Shown piece by piece: positions 17,044-23,796 of a stretch of DNA of 42,323 nt (the first letter of the stretch is position 1; every line of letters begins with the position of its first letter). Both the position numbers and the translations under genes were made by a program. This stretch comes from Chloroflexota bacterium. GTDB taxonomy: Bacteria; Chloroflexota; UBA5177. A model generated the notes under the pieces. It was not told the origin of the DNA. It ran no database searches and saw only the letters and a program-made list of their open reading frames with translations. Location of the stretch: assembly GCA_025449555.1 (NCBI GenBank), contig JANWJD010000206.1:1-42323 (forward strand). The letters are read 5' to 3'.

Positions 17044-17074
17044 GGAGCCCGGAGGTCGTCGACCTCCGGGCTCC
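17044..17074 (-). repeat. Perfect 14-bp intercistronic hairpin
   Basis: GGAGCCCGGAGGTC at 17044-17057 and its exact complement at 17061-17074 are separated by 3 nt. It lies between the DUF4331 stop and the His-rich gene start. No T run follows on either strand, so it is not a standard intrinsic terminator. It may instead protect or process the mRNA and uncouple expression of the two genes. Confidence 0.75.
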
Positions 17075-17102
17075 CGTACGATCCGGCCTGATCGCGGCTC
17101 GA

Positions 17103-18479
17103 TTATGCCACGTTCGCCGGGAAGTTGAATCCGTCGAGCGGCAGCCCCAGATAGGGGAACGTCGCCTGGTAGCGGTCACTGGTTGGGGCCACGCCGTCCG
17201 TGACCAGCGCAGCTGCGCCATCCGCTTTGTAGGACGGAGCCACCAGCGGGTCGGTCGCCCCGGCACTAGCGCGCAACTCGATGGTCGCCACGTTATCCAT
17301 CACCCGCCGGCCGTTCGGATACCCGGCCAGATCGCCGCCGAGAATGCCCAGCGTGCTGGGAGTTGCGCTCGGAGCGATGGCCATGTTGAGTCTGAGGAGA
17401 TCTGCTTGGACCGGACCGGTGTAGTTCTGGAAGCCGGGGATGATGCCCGATGGGATACCCGTCAGGAGAATGGCAACCAGATCTGCACGCGCATCGGTCA
17501 AAGCTGCGAGGTTCGGAAACACGTTCGGATAGAGGATTGGTAGCAGCTTGGCAAGCTCCGGATGCTGGTACAACGCCACCAGGCTACCGTCGTTCGCCGG
17601 GTCGGTCGTGTTCCACTGATCCTTCATGCCGATGGGAATGATCACCTCGTTAATGAGCGGATGCCCAAGGCGAGACACCTGGGTAAACGGGCCCACGTGT
17701 CGCGCTCCCGGCACCTTGTCCTGACGCAGCGTAATAACCTGCCGGCTGGCAGATGTGTACGCCCCGATTACGGACTTGCTGCTGGTGGCGTCGGTGGCGC
17801 CGCTGCCGTCAGAGGTCAACATAGACTTCGGCACCTGAATAGCAATGGAGTGCACGTTGACAAACTTCGTGGCATCCACGCCTTTTCCTGCGCCCCCCAG
17901 CGAAAGTAGGTGCAGATTTTCGAACGGCCGCAGGTCGGCCAGGTCGAACACCGAGCCGAGGTCGACGTAGAAGCCTTCGCGGCGCTGGCCGGCAAAGACC
18001 GTCTCCCCCGATGGAAGCTGGTGGACTGCGGCCTGCGCGAGGTCGGCATATTTGGGTGTGGAGTGCGGACCGATATTACACGGCGGACATGTGAGCCCGG
18101 TTGCCAGCACGGTCGGATTCCCCGCCGAGTTCAACTTCGTTACCGAGTACGTCTGCTGACTGTTCCAATTCTTATCGGTGTTCGAGCTGATCGGCCCGGT
18201 GTTGTACAGGAACGTATTGGGATTTTGATATGTTGTCGTGAAATTGAACTGGTACGTAATTTCCGGCTTACCGTCGCCGTCGTTGTCGACTTTGATCTCG
18301 TACAAAACATCGGTGCCAAACTCGAAGAAGTTCGGACCACCCGCCGGCACCTGCAAAGGAACGTAATTCGCGATCAACGTGACCGTATCCGAGCGGTCGG
18401 GACTGACAAAGGCGTAGAAATCCGTGCTATCAGCCACCGGATCCTTTGAGATTTCGGGAGCCTCTCGATGAGACGACAT
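17103..18479 (-). CDS. DUF4331 family protein
   Basis: A 458-residue protein recognised as DUF4331 from its start SSHREAPEISKDPVADSTDFYAF, the early Asp-rich DNDGDGKPEITYQF segment, the central TFVNVHSIAIQ-type region and RLGHPLINEVIIP. Members occur in many bacteria and are often exported, but the biochemical role is unknown. The Asp/Asn-rich loop could bind calcium. No signal peptide is visible from ATG 18479, which has a GAGAGG ribosome binding site. The immediately upstream gene encodes a small exported protein with a Tat-like leader. The likely unit is small Tat protein, DUF4331, His-rich protein and possibly lysA. Confidence 0.85.
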   Translation of the reverse strand: MSSHREAPEISKDPVADSTDFYAFVSPDRSDTVTLIANYVPLQVPAGGPNFFEFGTDVLYEIKVDNDGDGKPEITYQFNFTTTYQNPNTFLYNTGPISSNTDKNWNSQQTYSVTKLNSAGNPTVLATGLTCPPCNIGPHSTPKYADLAQAAVHQLPSGETVFAGQRREGFYVDLGSVFDLADLRPFENLHLLSLGGAGKGVDATKFVNVHSIAIQVPKSMLTSDGSGATDATSSKSVIGAYTSASRQVITLRQDKVPGARHVGPFTQVSRLGHPLINEVIIPIGMKDQWNTTDPANDGSLVALYQHPELAKLLPILYPNVFPNLAALTDARADLVAILLTGIPSGIIPGFQNYTGPVQADLLRLNMAIAPSATPSTLGILGGDLAGYPNGRRVMDNVATIELRASAGATDPLVAPSYKADGAAALVTDGVAPTSDRYQATFPYLGLPLDGFNFPANVA

Positions 18480-18528
18480 GGGCTTACCTCTCTTTACGTG
18501 GATGGGGAAACACGATCGAATACGGGTA

Positions 18529-18798
18529 CTAGCGTGCCGCTCTGAGCAGTCGCTTGGCGAACTGCGGGTCGCGGTACACGATCTCTCGCGTGCCCACCAT
18601 CACAGCGATCTCGCCTGTCTTGAGGTCGCGAACATGCGCGACCAGCGGTCCTTTGAGCTCTTCCGGCCTGAGCTTGAATTCTGGCGCCGCGTCGGCCTCA
18701 GTGACATGTGCCAGTCCAGGAACGGACACCATGGCGCCTATGGCCGCTGCCCCCAGGGACGTCTTTCCAAGAAACCCTTTGCGCGTCAGCTTTGACAT
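18529..18798 (-). CDS. Small exported protein with a Tat-like signal
   Basis: An 89-residue protein of unknown function. The N-terminus TRKGFLGKTSLGAAAIGAM followed by VSVPGLAHVTEADA looks like a Tat leader, except that the twin Arg is Arg-Lys. Cleavage after ADA would leave about 50 residues (from APEFKLRPEELKG), including VAHVRDLKTGEIAVMVGTREIVYRDPQFAKRLLRAA. The start is ATG 18798 with AAAGGAG upstream; an in-frame extension to 18912 is less likely because it would pass over that ribosome binding site. The DUF4331 gene follows 49 bp downstream, and the two proteins may act together outside the membrane. A 244-nt leader with an internal terminator precedes it. Confidence 0.72.
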   Translation of the reverse strand: MSKLTRKGFLGKTSLGAAAIGAMVSVPGLAHVTEADAAPEFKLRPEELKGPLVAHVRDLKTGEIAVMVGTREIVYRDPQFAKRLLRAAR

Positions 18799-18866
18799 GT
18801 GGAACTCCTTTCGTCCGCTATTACGTTGACTCACTTCGTTCGGATCACTCGGAGAGCAGCCTTGCC

Positions 18867-18986
18867 TCAAATTCGGCCCGAAATCAAAAAAAGGTGCGCA
18901 CTTTCGTGCCACACCGTCGCGTCGAACACCGTCTCGGTGCCCACCTGATAGGTCCGGATGCCATTCCGAGACCGCCCGGCCGACAT
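18867..18986 (-). CDS. Possible 39-aa leader peptide
   Basis: A short ORF runs from ATG 18986 to TGA 18867, within the leader of the small-Tat/DUF4331 operon. AGGAGAG lies 8 nt before the ATG. The ORF covers the whole internal terminator, and its last residues (ESAHLFLISGRI) are encoded by the terminator arm, the T run and what follows. No homology is claimed. It could be a leader peptide whose translation alters the hairpin, or a chance ORF. Confidence 0.25.
   Translation of the reverse strand: MSAGRSRNGIRTYQVGTETVFDATVWHESAHLFLISGRI
18886..18915 (-). terminator. Internal intrinsic terminator in the operon leader
   Basis: On the minus strand GGTGTGGCAC, a GAAA tetraloop and GTGCGCACC form a stem with one bulge and one G-U pair, followed directly by seven T. 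No gene ends here. A promoter lies upstream (19049-19077) and the first gene downstream (18798) on the same strand. This is the geometry of an attenuator, or of a short untranslated RNA of about 150 nt. A second hairpin, CACCG-AGA-CGGTG, sits just upstream (18927-18939). Its CACCG could also pair with the CGGTG at 18912-18916 that belongs to the terminator stem. Confidence 0.6.
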
Positions 18987-19048
18987 TGGGCGCACTCTCC
19001 TCATACTTGCTGCCGCAACGGCTGACTGTCTCGCGTCAGGATAGAAAT

Positions 19049-19077
19049 ATCATATGGAGATTTGTATCAGAAGTCAA
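19049..19077 (-). promoter_or_regulatory. Sigma-70 promoter of the DUF4331 operon
   Basis: On the minus strand TTGACT (19077-19072), a 17-nt spacer and TATGAT (19054-19049) form a near-consensus promoter. Transcription would start near 19042, about 244 nt before the small Tat gene. A partly dyadic AT-rich stretch (about 19045-19063) overlaps the -10 and could be an operator. Confidence 0.65.
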
Positions 19078-19113
19078 CCGTGTCAAGATTCTCGGGGCGC
19101 AAACGTGCCCACG

Positions 19114-19119
19114 TATAAT
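19114..19119 (+). promoter_or_regulatory. -10 element for the polytopic membrane protein
   Basis: A consensus TATAAT at 19114-19119 on the + strand would start transcription near 19126. No good -35 is present at normal spacing. It is divergent from the promoter at 19049-19077, with about 37 bp between the two elements. The rest of the gene-free stretch 18799-19192 holds the leader and terminator of the leftward operon. Confidence 0.35.
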
Positions 19120-19192
19120 GGGCCGAGTTGTGCGCCGGTCGACCTCCACCATGAGTGCAATGATTCGCCCACGCTCGCATCTTTGAGCAGAA

Positions 19193-20053
19193 GTGCCGCA
19201 CTCCATGAGAACACAACCGCACGCATTCGTCTCCCTCCGGGCGCGCGCCTTCGTAGCCAGGCGGCAACACTGGCCGTTGGGCTCGTCGATCGAGCTCATC
19301 CGGCCCTATTGGTACCAGCTCCTATTGCTGGCAGTCATACCTGTCGCGTTTTGGCTGGATGCTCGCACCACCTCGATCGGACAACAGAACGTGCTGGGTG
19401 CATGTGCCTGGATCTTGCTACTCCTGTCAATGCGCTTCTCTCCGCCGGCGGAGCGCCGCCAGGTATGGGTCATGGTCGGAGTGGCGTCGGCGGTTGAGGT
19501 CTGGGCCTCGATCGTGTGGGGCATCTACCGGTACCGCTTCGGCAACGTGCCTATGTTCGTTCCTCCAGGCCATGGCCTGGTGTATTTGTGGGCCCTGCGC
19601 GCCGCGCGCACCCCGCTCCTCGTCAAGTATCCGCGCCAGGCGAAATGGTTCGGCCTGGTGGGCGCGACGGCCTGGGCGATCTTTGGTCTGACACTCGAGC
19701 CGATGCTGTTTGGTCGTCTCGATCTCACGGGCGCGATGTTCTGGCCCCTCTTTGTCTGGTTCATGCGCAAGCCGTCTGCGCCGATTTACGCCTCCGCGTT
19801 CTTCGTCACTTCCGTCCTCGAACTCGTCGGAACGAGCTTTGGCACCTGGCGATGGCAGATATTCGCTCCCGTGACGCATATCCCCACCGGCAACCCACCG
19901 TCGGTCATCTCCGCCGGATACTGTGTTATGGACTACACCTCGCTCCGGGTGGCGGCCATGTTACCGGCAAGCGGCTTGCTGCTCTATCTGTGGCGCCGCA
20001 TCCGACCACGGTCCGACGGTGACGAAGACGAAGTCGAGGTCCTGGCCGGATAG
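19193..20053 (+). CDS. Polytopic membrane protein of unknown function
   Basis: A 286-residue integral membrane protein with about seven hydrophobic helices. The first is WYQLLLLAVIPVAFWL near residue 40 and the last is VAAMLPASGLLLYLW near residue 262. A loop has the pattern FVPPGHGLVYLWALRAAR, with Pro-Gly-His beside a membrane segment, and there are many aromatic residues. I recognise no transporter or enzyme family. The long basic N-terminus suggests ATG 19205 as an alternative start. The C-terminal tail is acidic (DGDEDEVEV). The stop lies 35 bp from the convergent J-like membrane protein gene. Confidence 0.7.
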   Translation: MPHSMRTQPHAFVSLRARAFVARRQHWPLGSSIELIRPYWYQLLLLAVIPVAFWLDARTTSIGQQNVLGACAWILLLLSMRFSPPAERRQVWVMVGVASAVEVWASIVWGIYRYRFGNVPMFVPPGHGLVYLWALRAARTPLLVKYPRQAKWFGLVGATAWAIFGLTLEPMLFGRLDLTGAMFWPLFVWFMRKPSAPIYASAFFVTSVLELVGTSFGTWRWQIFAPVTHIPTGNPPSVISAGYCVMDYTSLRVAAMLPASGLLLYLWRRIRPRSDGDEDEVEVLAG

Positions 20054-20087
20054 AGTCGGCGCACCGGCCCCAATCCTGAGCTCCGGA

Positions 20088-21986
20088 CTACGGGTGCGTC
20101 GGGTGATCCGGGTGTGCCGGATGAACGGGGTGATCCGGATGTTCCGGGTGCTTCGAATCGTCGGATTCTCCATGCGACGTACTTTGTACTGGAGTCGACG
20201 TCGGGACGGTGGCCTTCGTACTGGTCGGCATCGGGCTCGTCGGGCGAACGACCGGCGCCGGCGAGGTAGGAGTTGCCTGGTGAATCGGATACGACACCGG
20301 TGCGGAACTGCCGGAATTTGAAGTTGGCCTGGTCGACGTCGGACCGGCCGAGGATTTCGTGGGAATCTGAGCCGCCACGATCGGTCGAACAATGATTCCG
20401 GCCGACGGCGTCGGACTCTTTGCAATGGCAACCACCTGGGTCTGCGTAGGAGGCAAAACGGGTGCCGTGGAGGCCGAACCAGTAGCAATCGAAGGCGGAG
20501 CAGGCGGGGACGGTGTGCTGCGCCTCGAGCCCGGCGTGGATGAAACCACCGGCGTGTGGTTTTTGCCCGGCGTGCCCGGTGGTCGAGGCACATTCCCCGA
20601 CGTTCCTGTATTGGAAACCCTGGCCGGTGTATGCCTCGGTCCCGCATGGACCGGTTGAACGCCGAGCGTGTTACGGCTAGCTGTCTGACTCGGCCGGCTC
20701 AGCGTCGTCGCCCGTCGCCGAATGGACGCGATCGCGGGACGCAATGCCCTGCTCTGGGTGATCGTCGCGATAGAACGAGGGGTCGGTATCGCTGCAGCAA
20801 CTTCGACCGGACCGGGTGCGCTGCTGCTCGTATGCCGGCCCGCTTTTGCAGTTCGCTTGGAAGTGGTCTGAGGCTTCGTGACGTGGTGCACAGAGTGTCG
20901 TACCGGGTGTGACGCATGCGTGGAGTGTCGGTTCGGCTGAACGTGGAGTACCGCGGCTACCGAGTAGGCGCCGGTATACACTCCCACTCCCTTGACCAGG
21001 GCGGCCACACTCCAGCGATAGGTTCGTGGTTGCATCGAAAGGGTCACACACGTACCGGACACCTTCCGGGTTGGCTGCCCCTGTATGCGCAATCGGTACC
21101 CAACAGCATGTGCCACAGCAGACCAGCACAACCGGGCATGCTTTCCACCCATTGCGATTCCGCTCACCGGCGCCAGAGCCACCGGCCGGCTCACGGAAGG
21201 CTTCGCAACTGCAAAGTGCTGTGAAGGCGTGTACAGTTGCCATGTCTTTCCGATGTGCGCCTGCACTCGCCAGTAGTAGAGTTGCGGCCCGGTAACGCTC
21301 AGTCTATAGCTGGATGTCGCGACGCTGATTGTTCGGCTGCCGCGCGCGAACACCGCAGCGTCCGATGGATCTCCGGGAGCAGTTGCAATCTGCAGATGAT
21401 ACATCGATGCATGCGGAACCCTCGTCCAGGCCAGGGTGACCGAACCGCCGGAGACGAATTTCGAGCCGTGATTTGCCCCCAACTGCGACAGAGTCATGAC
21501 AACTGGCCGCCGAGTGGGCGTCACACCAGGCTCGCGAGCGAACAGAGCGCCCGCCACCACGACCAGAACCGCCGCTGCCGCGACCAGTGCGTACGGCCAT
21601 GCGATTCCTCTGGATTCTTCCTCGTCTTCCGCTGCAGGGACCACCACGAGCCGCGGCATCCCGCTCGCTGATGGCGCGACGAGCGGCGCAGCCGGCTCTG
21701 GTTGGTGAAACACAGGACTGAATGCGGTGGGAGCTGCTCGCTCCCCGCCCGTCATACTCTCGCTTCGGCGCAACGCCTCGTCATACACTTGCCGTCCCTC
21801 GGGCGTGGCAAGCAAGTCTCGCCGCATGCGTCGGATTCGTTCCCACAGGTCGGCGGAACGTTGCGGCGACGAATAGACCAGGGCAATGGCCTGTTCAGAG
21901 ACTTTTTCTATCGCGGCTTCGATTTCAGCCTGCGGCGCTGATGGTTCAAGCCCCAGAAACTCGTAGTGATCGTCTACAGCAGCCAC
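20088..21986 (-). CDS. J-like, single-pass membrane protein with Fn3-like domains and a His-Pro tail
   Basis: A 632-residue protein with an unusual layout. Residues 1-75 resemble a J-domain or Hsc20-like helical module (DDHYEFLGLEPSAPQAEIEA) but lack HPD, reading YSSPQ at that point. A linker leads to one transmembrane helix at about 129-150. Outside, two fibronectin-III-like repeats follow, one with TLAWTRVPHASMYHLQIATA and YYWRVQA, the second with LCWSAVAHAVGYRLRIQG and a second Cys in GTCVTL. About 270 residues of Pro/Ser/Thr-rich, probably extended sequence come next, then seven HPx triplets at the C-terminus. It may be an envelope or wall-spanning protein. Function is unknown. A promoter lies at 22102-22130. 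Confidence 0.8.
   Translation of the reverse strand: MAAVDDHYEFLGLEPSAPQAEIEAAIEKVSEQAIALVYSSPQRSADLWERIRRMRRDLLATPEGRQVYDEALRRSESMTGGERAAPTAFSPVFHQPEPAAPLVAPSASGMPRLVVVPAAEDEEESRGIAWPYALVAAAAVLVVVAGALFAREPGVTPTRRPVVMTLSQLGANHGSKFVSGGSVTLAWTRVPHASMYHLQIATAPGDPSDAAVFARGSRTISVATSSYRLSVTGPQLYYWRVQAHIGKTWQLYTPSQHFAVAKPSVSRPVALAPVSGIAMGGKHARLCWSAVAHAVGYRLRIQGQPTRKVSGTCVTLSMQPRTYRWSVAALVKGVGVYTGAYSVAAVLHVQPNRHSTHASHPVRHSVHHVTKPQTTSKRTAKAGRHTSSSAPGPVEVAAAIPTPRSIATITQSRALRPAIASIRRRATTLSRPSQTASRNTLGVQPVHAGPRHTPARVSNTGTSGNVPRPPGTPGKNHTPVVSSTPGSRRSTPSPPAPPSIATGSASTAPVLPPTQTQVVAIAKSPTPSAGIIVRPIVAAQIPTKSSAGPTSTRPTSNSGSSAPVSYPIHQATPTSPAPVVRPTSPMPTSTKATVPTSTPVQSTSHGESDDSKHPEHPDHPVHPAHPDHPTHP
20091..20153 (-). 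repeat. Seven 9-bp tandem repeats encoding HPx triplets
   Basis: The unit cggGTGatc-like occurs seven times in direct succession, with drift between copies. It encodes HPE, HPD, HPV, HPA, HPD, HPT and a final HP at the end of the J-like membrane protein. The period of exactly 9 bp keeps the frame, so the length can change by slippage without disrupting the protein. Confidence 0.85.
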
Positions 21987-22101
21987 CCACTCACCTTATG
22001 AGAAATCCACGGGCGAGGGAATCCGGGGACTCGATCTGGAGGTAGAAATGAAGGCCGCTTCGATCGTGCGCGGCCCAGTCGCTTGCCGAACTTTGGGTTT
22101 C

Positions 22102-22130
22102 ATTCTAGCGGTGCCCCGGCAGACTTGCAA
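22102..22130 (-). promoter_or_regulatory. Promoter of the J-like membrane protein
   Basis: On the minus strand TTGCAA (22130-22125), 17 nt and TAGAAT (22107-22102) make a good sigma-70 promoter. Transcription would start near 22095, leaving a leader of about 109 nt before ATG 21986. No further structure was recognised in that leader. Confidence 0.55.
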
Positions 22131-22192
22131 GTGCACAAGGTCACCACAATTTTGGGACCGGCAATTCGTCTCGACGCCCTGCGAGCAGGACG

Positions 22193-22230
22193 AATAAGAA
22201 AAGGGAAGGACCCTGGCTCGGGCCCTTCCC
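22193..22230 (-). terminator. Intrinsic terminator of tRNA-Asn
   Basis: On the minus strand GGGAAGGGCCC (22230-22220), a 6-nt loop and GGGTCCTTCCC (22213-22203) form an 11-bp stem with one G-U pair, followed by TTTTCTTATT. It lies 12 nt after the CCA end of the tRNA. Confidence 0.85.
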
Positions 22231-22241
22231 CGCGATCATCC

Positions 22242-22317
22242 TGGCTCCGGCGGCAGGACTCGAACCTACGACCAAGCGGTTAACAGCCGCCCGCTCTACC
22301 AACTGAGCTACGCCGGA
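22242..22317 (-). tRNA. tRNA-Asn (GTT)
   Basis: The minus strand reads a 76-nt tRNA. The acceptor TCCGGCG (22317-22311) pairs with CGCCGGA, followed by the discriminator G and an encoded CCA (22244-22242). The D arm is GCTCAGTTGGTAGAGC, the anticodon loop CTGTTAA has GTT at 22284-22282, and the T arm has GGTTCGAGTCC. All arms fold normally. It has its own promoter and terminator between rpoD and the J-like protein gene. Confidence 0.97.
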
Positions 22318-22357
22318 ATAAAGAAGCGCCGTGAGTCTGCACTCGCAACGCTATGCC

Positions 22358-22387
22358 AGTATAGGCCGCGTCCACGAAGCCGTTCAA
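22358..22387 (-). promoter_or_regulatory. Promoter of tRNA-Asn
   Basis: On the minus strand TTGAAC (22387-22382), an 18-nt spacer and TATACT (22363-22358) make a strong match. Transcription would start near 22351, about 34 nt before the mature tRNA 5' end. It sits just after the rpoD stop. Confidence 0.65.
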
Positions 22388-22407
22388 GACCGCACGCTCG
22401 AGGCTGG

Positions 22408-23685
22408 CTATACCTCTAAATAGTCGCGCAATTTTCGGCTGCGAGAAGGATGACGCAGCTTGCGGAGTGCCTTCGCCTCGATTTGCCGGATGCGCTCGCG
22501 CGTCACATTGAACTCTTTGCCGACTTCTTCCAGCGTGCGGCTGCGACCGTCCGCCAGACCGAAGCGCAATCGCAGCACCTCGCGTTCGCGCTCCGTCAAA
22601 GTGCCGAGCACCTCTTCCATGGACTCGCGCAATAACTGGAAGGACGCTGCGTCTGACGGCGCTTCACCTCCCTCGTCCGGAATGAAGTCACCGAGATTGC
22701 TGTCTTCTTCGTCGCCGATCGGCGTCTGCAGCGAAACGGGCGTCTGCGATACCTTCATAATCTCTCGAACTTTTTCCGCGGGCAGGTCCATCTCCAGGCC
22801 GATCTCTTCCGGCGTCGGCTCTCGCCCCTTCTCTTGCAACAGGCGCCGGGAGATACGCACCAGCTTGTTGATGGTTTCGACCATGTGCACCGGGATCCGA
22901 ATCGTGCGCGCCTGGTCGGCTATGGCGCGAGTAATCGCCTGTCGAATCCACCAGGTGGCATACGTCGAAAATTTGTATCCCTTGGTGTGGTCGAATTTGG
23001 TCACGGCACGAATCAGGCCGATGTTGCCCTCTTGCACCAGATCCAGCAGGTTCATGCCACGCCCAATGTACTTTTTCGCGACGCTCACGACCAGCCGCAA
23101 ATTCGCCTCGGTCAGTTTGCGTCTGGCTTCCATGCCATGATCGATAATGCGCTGGTCGAATTCTTCGCCATTGGTGCGCCGTTCCATCTCGGCATCGCCG
23201 TCTCGCATGGCCTGAGCCAGCTCAACCTCTTCCCGGCCCTTCAACAAGCGAACCCGTCCAATTTCGCGCAGGTACATTCGAACCGGATCGTCGAGGGCTG
23301 CCCCTTCGGCATCAAGCACCCTTTCCAATTCCTCGGTCGAGACCTCTTCGTCTTCTTCGATCCCTCCTTCGGGATCATCCTCGACCTTAACCGCGTGCGT
23401 CACGAGATCCGTGATGACCGCATCGATCTTTTCCGGGTCGTCTCCCGCGACGTCGAGAATCTCGTCGACTTCGGCTACCGGCAAATGACCGTCCTGGATG
23501 GCCTTTTGTCGGACTGCTTCCTGATCGATTGACAGCTCGACGTCTTCCTGATCGATCGACAGCTCGACTTCCTCGGCGGTTGGCTCGGCGTCGACTTCGG
23601 TGACGATCGCGTCTTGCAACGAATCCCCCTGGGTCTGTCCATGTCGCGTGGCGGAGTCGCTAACCACGTTGGGCATGCTCCGCAT
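22408..23685 (-). CDS. rpoD: RNA polymerase primary sigma factor (RpoD/SigA)
   Basis: Housekeeping sigma-70. The N-terminal third is acidic, with a region 1.1-like part. Region 1.2 is [19 protein letters not shown]. Region 2 is [27 protein letters not shown] and [14 protein letters not shown], which supply core binding and -10 recognition. Region 3 follows, and region 4 ends in [28 protein letters not shown], the -35 helix-turn-helix. The start is uncertain: ATG 23685, ATG 23676 or an in-frame codon further upstream, none with a clear Shine-Dalgarno. A 9-residue tandem duplication ([18 protein letters not shown]) lies in the acidic N-terminus. A promoter lies between proS and this gene. Confidence 0.96.
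   Translation of the reverse strand: MRSMPNVVSDSATRHGQTQGDSLQDAIVTEVDAEPTAEEVELSIDQEDVELSIDQEAVRQKAIQDGHLPVAEVDEILDVAGDDPEKIDAVITDLVTHAVKVEDDPEGGIEEDEEVSTEELERVLDAEGAALDDPVRMYLREIGRVRLLKGREEVELAQAMRDGDAEMERRTNGEEFDQRIIDHGMEARRKLTEANLRLVVSVAKKYIGRGMNLLDLVQEGNIGLIRAVTKFDHTKGYKFSTYATWWIRQAITRAIADQARTIRIPVHMVETINKLVRISRRLLQEKGREPTPEEIGLEMDLPAEKVREIMKVSQTPVSLQTPIGDEEDSNLGDFIPDEGGEAPSDAASFQLLRESMEEVLGTLTEREREVLRLRFGLADGRSRTLEEVGKEFNVTRERIRQIEAKALRKLRHPSRSRKLRDYLEV
23521..23574 (-). repeat. 27-bp tandem duplication inside rpoD
   Basis: Two adjacent 27-bp copies (23521-23547 and 23548-23574) differ at only a few bases, in the last third and at one internal position. They encode the repeated peptide VELSIDQE in the non-conserved acidic N-terminal part of the sigma factor. 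Confidence 0.85.
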
Positions 23686-23758
23686 ATTGGGGACAGAATA
23701 GCACGGCCACGCTAGCAATTGCCCACTTCAACACGTGTTTGTCATGAGGTTTTCGGAC

Positions 23759-23786
23759 ATTGTAATGCTCGCCGGTCTGCGTCCAA
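23759..23786 (-). promoter_or_regulatory. Promoter of rpoD
   Basis: On the minus strand TTGGAC (23786-23781), 16 nt and TACAAT (23764-23759) form a good promoter just after the proS stop. Transcription would begin near 23752, giving rpoD a start independent of the proS transcript. Confidence 0.5.
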
Positions 23787-23796
23787 ATTCGGCGGG

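Noticed and set aside
22834-23532. 232-codon + strand frame opposite rpoD
   Set aside because: The sigma factor is unambiguous on the minus strand; the + frame has no start context or family motif.
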